Origin: Spongospora subterranea
Taxonomy: Eukaryota; Endomyxa; Phytomyxea; Plasmodiophorida; Plasmodiophoridae
Direction: 5' to 3'
DNA: 64,000 bases
Assembly (NCBI GenBank): GCA_900404475.1
Contig: OUQQ01000003.1
Location: 1 to 64,000 of the forward strand
Under the pieces are notes generated by a model. The model was not told the DNA's origin. It saw only the letters and a program-made list of their open reading frames with translations, and searched no databases. The translations under genes were made by a program, and so were the position numbers. The stretch's first letter is position 1, and each line of letters starts with the position of its first letter. Shown piece after piece: positions 55,871 to 64,000 of this stretch.

Positions 55871-56553
55871 ATGTGTAGTTTGATAATCGTTAGAAGTGTT
55901 GGCTCGTCAACTTTTTGGATCACATAGCTACGATGGCGGGCATTACTTGATAAACAATTTCCTTTAATCAAAAAGAAAATGAATGCCCCTTAGGCAGATT
56001 CAACTACCATTGCAAACTTCAACGCAATTGGCCCCACTGTCAGATCCCAAGATTGGCATGTCAGCCAGCGCTCAGCTCCTTTCTTATCAAGACCAAAATT
56101 ATGTGCCATACGTACTCTTAAATTCTTGATTTTCTCATCCTGTCTCATCTGTGTCTGTGTACGAATCGGGCTCGATTCGGCCTGGTTTGACTCTGATTTG
56201 ACCAGTGCACCACTGGCACTAGGACCATCACTGGCACTTGGACCATGTCCGAGACAGTGTCACGCCCATTAATCCGCGAAATACACTCCCAGTTGACACC
56301 AAAGCCATTGCTGCAATTTAACACTTTCGATTCTCAGAACCTCTATCGTTTCCAGATTCACGTATCGTGCCAAAAAATCGGTTGGTGATGAGTGTTGCTG
56401 GAGCCGGCCGCCTCAGGCGGTTGTGGCAGGTCGGCTAACTCTCTAACTGTCTGTCTAATACATGTTCAGCGGGGCCCGGCTCCAGAGGGACGCGTCCTTG
56501 ATAACCGAACTGGAGGCGCACAGCGTTATTTGCCTCGAATAGAATAGTAAATT
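55871..56553. other. Intergenic region between RNase P RNA and the GTPase gene
   Basis: No protein gene recognised. It contains an 18-bp tandem duplication (56211-56246) and a short GC hairpin near 56409 (CCGCC TCA GGCGG). The GTPase promoter should lie at its right end. Confidence 0.4.
56211..56246. repeat. 18-bp tandem duplication
   Basis: CACTGGCACTAGGACCAT at 56211-56228 is followed immediately by the same unit with one change (A to T) at 56229-56246. A partial third unit (ACCAGTGCAC) precedes it. Confidence 0.8.
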
Positions 56554-58560
56554 ATGGCGGGCCAGGAAAGTAGCTCTAAACTGCCTTGTGATATTCGAGT
56601 GGGAGTGGTCGGCAACGTCGATGCAGGCATGTGTTGCAACAATCAACTGTAGCACATGTTTTGACTCTGAAAACAGGGAAATCGACGTTAATTGGTGTAT
56701 TAACTTCTGGAACACTCGATGATGGAAGAGGTGCGGCGATTGGTAATATCTGAACCATACATGATTCAACTCTTTTTCTAGGATTGGCCAGGAGCGGGGT
56801 ATTTCGCCATAAACATGAATTGGATTCAGGACGAACATCGTCCATATCGCACCATATCTTGGGTTTCGATGCCAACCGGGAACCTGTTCAAACCCAAGGA
56901 CAAGGCCGCAATCGGACGTGGAAAACCATTGGTGATCATAGTGAAACCGTTATCGTGTTCATTGATCTAGCCGGACATGAAAAGTCAGTCGTTCGCCTTG
57001 GCGTGCCATTGAATCTGATGAACGATGGTATTTACAGGTATCTTAAGACGACTATATGTGGCCTCTCAGGTTCGTATCCAGACTATGTCTGCGCTCTTAT
57101 CGGAGCCAATATGGGTATCTCGAAAATGACAAAGGTTGTTTGCCAACGAAATTATAGAAAAAGTTTAACCTTTTGGTTAGGAACATATCGGCGTTGCGAT
57201 TGCACTGCAAATCCCCCTGTTTGTTGTTATTACAAAAGTTCGGGTTTTACCTCAAACATGACATTCTTTGGGGTCATAATTTGCGTATAGGTGGATATAT
57301 GCCCTCCAGGCGTATTAAAGTCGACCCTCAACACGGTTTTGAGACTATTGAAATCACCTCAGGCTGGGAAACTCCCAGTCGTTGTTCGCTCCGCATCAGA
57401 TATCAACACGGTGTTGAACAATGCCTCATCAGATGGCAATGCGACCGACTCCTCGTCCGGCTGTGGTCGTTTAGGGCAACGAGTAACGTGCTCACCCCAT
57501 CCATAACTTTTAAATTTATGCTTTTTTACGCTTCAGGTATGCCCAATCTTCTTGGCCTCTTGCGTATCTGGCGTAGGAGTTGATTTACTAAAGACATTTT
57601 TGAGCAGATTGAGGCCGTACCGGTCAGTAACAGACCTCGTCTCAATCGCACAAAAACCTCAAATTGAACTTCTACATAGGAGCTGGGTCGGTCGTGGTAT
57701 CCAACCTGCTCATCTTCAGATTGACGAGGTATCTCCCATGGTTTCTGAGAAGCGTACTGTCAATCCAATGTGGTAGGCATTCCTTGTGTCTGGTGTTGGG
57801 ATTGTCGTGTCTGGGACTGTTATATCTGGTGTTATTCAAGCTAATGATCACATGCTATTGGGGCCGTTCGCCGATGGGTCTTTCCTCCCGGTTCAGGTTG
57901 CACAATCAAAACTCTCAATTTTTTCTACATCTGACTACAACCGTAGATTCGCTCGTTACAATGCCGTCGGTCGCCATTATCATCCGCGTCGCCAGGTGTG
58001 GCATGTGCTGTTTCTCTTCGATCGCTATTAAGGAAGTCGCCCATCAAACTTCTTCGGTAATTATTTTTTGACCTTAAGATGAGTTCTTCATGATATTTCT
58101 ATAGGCCATTTCTACGCAGGGGAATGGTGTTGATTGCTCGTACTGGCACGCCGACCGCATGTCGTCGTTTCGATGCTGAGATATTAGTGTTACATCATCC
58201 AACGACAATCCGACCGAATTATCAGGTGCAATGTTTTTTTTTTCAGATTCTACGTTCTGATTCCGTTCAGGCTGTTGTCCATTGTGGATCAATACGACAA
58301 ACAGCAGCCATTGAATCAATCCAAAAAGTAAACAATGAAGCGGTTCCTGGAGAATTGGTTAAATCACTGAGAACAGGAGATAAAGCAACAGTGAGGTTGG
58401 ATGATGCGAGTGCAGACATGTTGAAGAAGTAATATAAATTATTGATTCCAGGTTTCGATTTTTGAGCCGTCCTGAATATATTTGCTGTGATGAGACCATT
58501 ATCTTCCGAGAAGGTAGCTGTAAAGGAATCGGAACCATCAAAAACACTTTCGTACAATGA
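56554..58560 (+). CDS. GTPBP1/GTPBP2-like translational GTPase
   Basis: G1 is [21 protein letters not shown]. It is split by an intron at 56627-56676 that starts GCATGT and ends AACAG (GC-AG). The chain continues with [17 protein letters not shown] (switch I region) and [21 protein letters not shown] (G3 DxxG, intron at the bar), then [16 protein letters not shown]4 is TKVD after a further intron. The C-terminal beta domains carry [13 protein letters not shown] and [13 protein letters not shown] segments, ending [24 protein letters not shown]...GIGTI, all matching GTPBP1. GTPBP1 is an eEF1A-like factor linked to ribosome rescue and mRNA turnover. The final exon was recovered across an intron that carries an in-frame stop at 58430, giving the true stop at 58558-58560, 63 bp from the stop of the convergent RRM gene. 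Confidence 0.9.
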
Positions 58561-58623
58561 TGTGTATGGAACGACAAGATTGAAAGAGAAAAATTTATAC
58601 ATTATAAAATAAACGAAAAAATA

Positions 58624-60211
58624 TTATTTGACAATACGTTTTGTGCCTTTTTTTATGGTCTTCGACTTTACAGTGGCGCCTGTAACTTCGGCCTTGGACA
58701 ACGCTTTTTTCTTATGCCCGCCCTCTGTTTTAACTTTTGTCTTTTGATTGGCAATCTCACTCGCAAGAGATTTGTTAGGAGCTGAGCTAACGGCTTTTGC
58801 ACGCTTTACAGTTGGTGTGTTCATTTTGGCGTTTTTGCTTTGTTTGGGGATAGGCCCGTTAGCCGAAGTATTGTCTGTTTCGTTCATCAATGAAAGAACC
58901 CCTTGTCTCAAGTTCGCTTCTAAATCGCCAACGGATTGGGCTGCTTTCGGTTTCTTCTTCTCTATTGATTTCTTCGGTGTTTTCCCTAAGATTTGGGCTG
59001 CTTTTGGTTTCTTCTCTTCTGATTTCTTCGGGGTTTTCCCTGACGTCTTCTTGCTCACTTTCGCCTTCTTTAGCGCTGTGGCATGCGTTCCTTCGAAAGA
59101 GGCCTGGTTGCGGTTGCGATGGCGCTCCTTGACTGGTTTAGCTGAAGGCTTCTTCCCACTAATTCGCCGCTCTGCAGGTGTCGGACCTTGTCGAGCCATC
59201 GCTTTGAAAACTCTAGCAAATCATTTAGCATTAGACCTTCATTCTGATTTTTCGACTTTACCTGATCTTCCGTTCTTTGAACATACTCTCATGGAAGGCA
59301 ATGGCCGCCTTCAAGCTATCGACTGTGGAGAATTGCACATAAGCGAATCCTTTCCCGATATTCGAATGCCGGTCCCGGATGCATCGTACAAAATCAATGG
59401 GGCCGCAGGTCGCGAAAAAATCGAACAGATCGTTCTCGGATACATCGAATGGGAGATTTCCTGTCAGGTAAAATTTGGTGACGATGACGCGATTGGATGT
59501 TTTGCGTTTCTTACCAACGAAAGCGCATCGTTTATCGTCATGTCCCGCTGCTTGTTCTCCAATTCTGTCAATACGAACGTGATGATTATCTAAAAGAGCG
59601 CCGTTCATTTGGCAGATGTCGTCCAACGCAGACGAATCCTTCATAACGACATAGCAGTTCATGGCTTGGCGGGAATCATGAAACTAATCAACTAAGTCAC
59701 CCCACCGAGACGATGAAAAATACAATGGACTAGGTACCTTCTTTTGGATGAAAGCAGCTTTCTTCGGCAGTTTAGGGTCCGAAAACGACGCAGATCGAAA
59801 TCGAATGGACTCGACTTCACCTTTACCAGCTAAGAATGTCTTGATTGTTTTCTTGGTTGATGAGACAGGAATATTGCCAATAAACACAGTTCGGTCATTT
59901 CTTTCGTCGGAGTCATGTTTTGTCTTGAGTTTTTCGGCGACCTTCTGCTTCTTATTAGGAATTTCCACTTCGTCGTCGCTTGAATCGGGATACTGTTTTT
60001 TATTGGAACTCTTCCTCTTAACTGGTTGATCAGTTCGAACTAACGAGATCGGCTCAGACACAAATTCGGGCTCTACACCTGGGTTTATAGTCAGACTTAG
60101 TTGTCCTGGCTGGTAGGCTTCCATTGCCAAATAACCGAACTGCAACGAATTTTTTTCAGAAACCGTGGCGCAGTCCGGTCTTCCTGCCAAGTCCGGCCAC
60201 GGACTATTCAT
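58624..60211 (-). CDS. RBM34/Nop12-like protein with two RRMs and a lysine-rich tail
   Basis: Four exons. RRM1 has RTVFIGNIPVSSTKKTIKTFL and VESIRFRS. RRM2 has CAFVG|NLPFDVSENDLFDFF (split by an intron) and IGKGFAYVQF, an RNP1 motif. After ERKIR an intron leads to the tail, which is lysine-rich and contains an imperfect internal repeat, GKTPKKS.EKKKPKAAQ, twice at about 58925-59040. Homologues (yeast Nop12, human RBM34) are nucleolar and act in large-subunit pre-rRNA maturation; the N-terminal part here carries acidic serine runs and KKQK basic patches as expected. The start ATG 60211 gives MNSPWPDLAG; the internal MEAYQPGQL is an alternative. An 281-codon open frame on the opposite strand at 58748-59593 is only a shadow of the AAG-rich tail. 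Confidence 0.85.
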
Positions 60212-60780
60212 TGTCGCTAGATTTCGACAGGATATAAAACGCCGTTTTGCAAAAAATCGACCCTTCTGTGCAAATTATCGAAATAATTTTCAAGACACGT
60301 TCGATACTTCAACTTTTGCACGTTCATTTGTTGAAGCACAATTTGTTGGGGAGATGGTCCAATCAAAATACTCCACGAAAACAAGAATTGCCAGCCAACT
60401 GTGCACTGTGTACGAGCGGGTTGCGTGGGGGTTGCGCCATGGCAAACATTATCATGAAGTGCGCGGTCCCCGCCATCCTGTCTGTGTTGGTCAAGTCACC
60501 AGGCGAAAAGTTGCGTCATCAACTTGTCGAGCTTATAATACCGTATCAACGGGGATTAGAGTTCTGCGAGCTCTTTTTTCGGGGGACGCTTTGGTCCCGG
60601 GAATCGTCTTTAATTCTAGGCCAACAAGGTTCTAAAAGCCGCCGATTCGAGTTTCGATGTCCATCGCCGAGCTTCGCACCGGTACGGGGAACTTACCATC
60701 GCGTCATCTAGATACCAAACCCACAGCTGGGAATAGATTGCGCCGAACCTCAGATCGATAACTCGTATTACAAAGGGTCC
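60212..60780. other. Region between the RRM gene and PP2A-A, unresolved
   Basis: Two overlapping plus-strand open frames (60165-60635 and 60247-60711) cover this stretch. Neither shows recognised domains. It should contain the start of the PP2A-A gene, because the first recognisable exon begins without an ATG. A small separate gene is possible. Confidence 0.35.
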
Positions 60781-63073
60781 CAGATAATTCCTGTCGCCGC
60801 CCTAATCGATGAACTCAAGAATGATAATGTCGCTGTAATCCTTGCCCGCTGCTATTGCGCTTTGAGGTTGCTGAACCTTATCTACAGGTTCGGTTAAGTT
60901 CCATCAGCAAACTCGTGGAAATTGCGGACGCCCTAGGACCCCAACGCTCCCGTGAGGAACTTATCCCATATCTTAACGATTTCATCGAGGACGATGATGA
61001 TATTCTGCTAGCTCTAGCAGAGCAGCTTCCTAAACTCATCAATCAGGTCGGTATATTATCCCGCCGTTTTTGAGTCTAACGTGCTGCTTAGGTTGGGGGA
61101 GCCGACCACGCGCATACGCTTTTTGCCCCATTAGAGACCATTGCCGGTGTGGAAGAACCATCCGTTCGCGATAAAGCTATTGAAGCAATTATTCATATTT
61201 CCAAGTCGCTCTCCTTTGATCACGTCATCAAACATTTTATACCGCTTATCGAACGGTTTGCTACTGGAGAATGGTTCACCTCAAGGACAGCTTGTTGCCC
61301 CTTGTTCAGTGTTGGATATCGGTTTTTGCTGGATTCCCGTGAAGATTGTCAAGCTAGGTCGGTATTTACATGTCCTCATCAAACATTACTGGAATTAAAG
61401 CGTGTTCAGCTGTATGAATTTGCTGACTTTGTACTCCAAACTTTGCACCGATGAGACACCAATGGTTCGACGTGCTGCGTGCACAAATATCGGAAGCCTG
61501 GCAGCTTGCGTTGACAAAACCAGTTTTTTCAAATATGTGTACCCAAGTTTTCTAACTCTCTCTAAGGATGATCAAGATTCTATCAGGCTGCTGGCAGTTG
61601 GCAACTGTGTCAGGCTAGCTGAGGTCGTAGACCCAGATGAAATCGTAAACAAAATTAGAAAAAATCATGGTTTTTTTTCTAAATATTCTGCGCAGGAAAG
61701 CGTAGTACTTCCTATCGTTCTAAGCCTTTGCCAAGATAAATCCTGGAGAGTGAGGTATATGGCGGCTGACAAATTTACTGAGGTACTGTAAGGCCTTTAT
61801 TCGTTATGTATCACATTCGATGTTTATTTTACCTCCAGCTTTATGTAAGGCTTTCACCGGAGATCATTAATAGGCAGATGATTGATTGTTTTATCGCTCT
61901 GCTTACCGACGTTGAACCTGAAGTGCGCGCTGTTGCAACTGCAAAGATTACCCGTGGGTGTAAAAAGTTTTTACAAATTGCTCATTTTCTAAATGCTCAA
62001 CTGTAGTCGTGTGTGCTGTTCTGAAAAAGGAGCTAATAACGTTCAGAATTTTGCCTGTTTTGGCTGGTCTTTCATCGTGTCAATCACATTATGTTCGAGC
62101 CGCTCTTGCTGGTGTGGTTATGGGCATTTCAGAGTTCGTTACCCGAGATGAATTCTTCGAGCATCTTTTACCGTTATTCCTCCTATTTCTGCGTAATAAT
62201 CTGTCACTCGCCGTTCGAGATTTCATTTTCTGAAACTTTGCAGGCGACCCTGTTCCTGATGTCCGTTTGAAAATTATTTCGCGTTTGGACTACATTCAAA
62301 CTCTTGTCGGAATTGATTTATTTGTTCAATCATTACTCCCGGCGATTTCCAGCTTAGCGAGTGACCCGAATTGGCGGGTTCGGCTAGCCATCATCGAGAA
62401 CATCCCGCTTATAGCTGAGCAGCTTGTAAGTTGTGCTTATGTCAGCGGTGCCATGCTTGTATATCCATTAATCTTAGGGCGCCGATTTTTTTGAGCAACA
62501 CTTACGTAATCTTGCTCTTTCATGGATGTGTGACCCTGTTTTTTCTGTCCGTGCTGCTGCAACCAAGAATCTAACGAGGTTCACCACCACATTCGGTAAA
62601 GAATGGTGCATACGGGAGATTTTTCCTCGCGTCATAGACATGATGGCAAATCCGCATTATTTATACAGAATGAATGCGCTAACGGCAGTGATTGTTTGTG
62701 ATTATTTTTGTGCATTATTTCTTGCTGCTGATTTCAATTTTTCTTAGGAATTGGAACCTGCTTGCGGAGCGGCATCTATCGAGACGGGGCTGTTGCCTTC
62801 TGTTTTGAAGCTTGCAAGCGATCCGGTGCGGTTCCCCGATTGAATTGAGTGCAGGTCGATGATTTCATTTAGGTTCCTAATATCCGATTTAATGTCTCGA
62901 AATTTATCAGCAGCATGGCACCGCGTCTAGCTGTTTCAGTTGTAACTCGGGATATCATCCCCGTTCTTGATGTACTTCTCAGCGATCTAGACTGCGACGT
63001 CCGGTATTTTTCTGATCTGGCTATGTCTTTATGTAAATCGCTAGTAGACCAGGACATGATCATGCATGACTAA
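60781..63073 (+). CDS. PP2A 65-kDa regulatory subunit A (HEAT-repeat scaffold), 5' exon unresolved
   Basis: The first certain exon reads [16 protein letters not shown] and joins [16 protein letters not shown] across a short intron, matching the N-terminal HEAT repeats of PPP2R1A (PIAVLIDELRNEDV, from memory). Then come [41 protein letters not shown] and [15 protein letters not shown]. Later exons give [50 protein letters not shown] and [21 protein letters not shown]. The last exon has [11 protein letters not shown] and ends at the TAA 63071-63073. The gene has about eight introns. The protein scaffolds the PP2A catalytic C and regulatory B subunits. No ATG precedes PVAAL in frame back to a stop, so the start lies in an exon further left. 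Confidence 0.9.
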
Positions 63074-63741
63074 AATGTTCCCGCTTCTATTTATTCATGA
63101 GTAACCTGATAATAAAGAGAGTAACTACTTATCCGTTTTACGCTCATAACGCATAATATCCCAAAAAAGAATGGGACTGCAATTAAATCAAACACGTAGG
63201 ACTACTTGGCATCATTTCATCAGCGATCATTCTCTTAATTGCGATAATCTGTCGCATCGGTCTCTAAATCGTCTTGGTAAACAAATGATTTTTTAACTCA
63301 ATGCATATGCGATATATTGTACAGGTTATGTTTGCGAAAAAGCCCACCCCAAAAGCGCTGATAGTTTCATTCAATAACTGCTGTTTTATTGCGCTAATAG
63401 ACAAGGAGAAAAGCGAGACGCCATCGTATCAACGTTTGGGGAAGGATGGATGGATGGCCCCTGATTTCATGATAAATTCTGTACTTTACCAACCTCTCGC
63501 CACATTTTCGGCACACACAATTACGAATCGGTCGACAACATGAGCACCGTTTTTCCAACGGGTGACGGCCGTTTGCCTTCTCCCCTCTATTTACCACTGA
63601 TACGCTGGCTGTCAGATCCTAATAAAAATTGCTTTTGGCTCACATCGCCACTTCTCCCGGAAAGGACAAATAGGAGCGATCACAATTGTATTCTGCCAAT
63701 ATTTGTTCTCGCGAGCAGCCGAAGCAGGCAAAGCAATCCCG
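63074..63741. other. Stretch of uncertain content
   Basis: Two plus-strand ATG frames (63301-63543 and 63540-63788) overlap at ATGA and lack known motifs. The minus strand at 63394-63597 has a cysteine cluster (CSCCRPIRNCVCRKCG) that could bind zinc but has no supporting context. None is called as a gene. Confidence 0.35.
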
Positions 63742-64000
63742 ATGTCCAACTGCAGAACATTGCTTCGGTACCGTATCTTGTTTCATAAACTGCCCACGAA
63801 GCCTGTTTTACGAACGGTAAGCTTGCAAAAAGCGTACTTCCGTAAGATGAAGCACCGGCGTCAGCGAAATCTACTACGAAACATCTCTAACTACTATGGA
63901 GTGAAGCTCGATTTGCCGAGGAAATTTCATATTTTTTACGATATGATTACTATTTTGCTAAACATGACCAGCGGCGGATTTCCTGCACAGGAAACTTTGG
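63742..64000 (+). CDS. Unidentified ORF, partial, runs off the right edge
   Basis: ATG 63742 opens a frame that stays open for 86 codons to the end of the window. It begins MSNCRTLLRYRILFHKLP and is rich in arginine and lysine with few acids (YFRKMKHRRQRNLLRNISNY). This would suit a mitochondrial presequence or an RNA-binding protein. No family recognised. It overlaps the 63540-63788 frame in another phase, so at most one is real in that part. Confidence 0.35.
   Translation, partial: MSNCRTLLRYRILFHKLPTKPVLRTVSLQKAYFRKMKHRRQRNLLRNISNYYGVKLDLPRKFHIFYDMITILLNMTSGGFPAQETL

Noticed and set aside
56387..56460. Possible C/D-box snoRNA (GTGATGA near 56387)
   Set aside because: No CTGA D box at a suitable distance and no terminal stem.
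58430..58432. TAA taken as the end of the GTPBP1-like gene
   Set aside because: It lies in an intron; the next exon encodes the conserved end [12 protein letters not shown] and a later stop.
58748..59593. 281-codon plus-strand ORF rich in phenylalanine
   Set aside because: It is antisense to the lysine-rich tail and RRM2 of the RBM34-like gene; AAG/AAA codons read backwards give CTT/TTT. No domain of its own.
63394..63597. Cysteine-rich minus-strand ORF that might be a zinc protein
   Set aside because: No spacing typical of a known finger and no supporting exons.

Overview
The window is nuclear DNA from a compact, intron-rich eukaryote. About twenty protein genes are packed on both strands. 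Nearly all are cut by short spliceosomal introns, mostly 43-60 bp, with GT-AG ends and in two cases GC-AG ends. There are no bacterial-style operons, transposons or CRISPR arrays. A complete axonemal dynein heavy chain implies a flagellated stage. An SPX-ankyrin-GDPD protein of the fungal Gde1/Pho81 type is also present. Together these would fit a zoosporic, chytrid-like fungus or a relative, but this is inference and other flagellated lineages are not excluded.

Layout, left to right: an unidentified ORF running off the left edge (minus); an SLC49/FLVCR-like transporter (minus, 860-2308); a SMARCAL1-type annealing helicase with GRF zinc finger and HARP-like domain (minus, 2916-5793); a RanBPM/Gid1-like SPRY-LisH-CTLH-CRA protein (plus, 6835-8197); an orphan protein with a probable acylated N terminus (plus, 8552-9356); the dynein heavy chain (plus, 9668-25613); tRNA-Glu(UUC) (minus, 25709-25780); cytosolic malate dehydrogenase (plus, 27449-28642); pescadillo (plus, 28893-30855); a stand-alone MIF4G protein (minus, 31057-31811); a DNAJC11-like protein (plus, to 34832); mitoribosomal mS38 (plus, 35015-35414); a cyclin-like protein (plus, 35877-37067); PIG-K/GPI8 (plus, 37487-38932); ATP synthase OSCP (minus, 38976-39655); SPX-ankyrin-GDPD (minus, 39901-45023); a neurobeachin-type BEACH protein (minus, 45329-52759); COG6 (plus, 52947-55408); a nuclear RNase P RNA gene (plus, about 55518-55870); a GTPBP1-like GTPase (plus, 56554-58560); an RBM34/Nop12-like RRM protein (minus, 58624-60211); the PP2A scaffold A subunit (plus, to 63073); and an unidentified ORF running off the right edge.

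The most valuable hidden element is the RNase P RNA between COG6 and the GTPase. It is recognised by its CR-I and CR-V blocks, a P4 helix that differs from the human H1 helix by compensatory changes, a 12-bp P1 closing helix and a terminal T run. The gene set is otherwise housekeeping: mitochondrial function (OSCP, mS38, DNAJC11-like), ribosome biogenesis and translation (pescadillo, RBM34-like, MIF4G, GTPBP1-like), membrane traffic (BEACH, COG6, PIG-K), phosphate metabolism (SPX-GDPD) and signalling (PP2A-A, RanBPM, cyclin-like). Neighbouring genes are not obviously pathway-linked, although the BEACH and COG6 genes, both trafficking proteins, are divergent from one short shared region.

Exon boundaries were worked out by hand from reading frames, splice-site dinucleotides and remembered family alignments. 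Starts marked uncertain should be treated as such.
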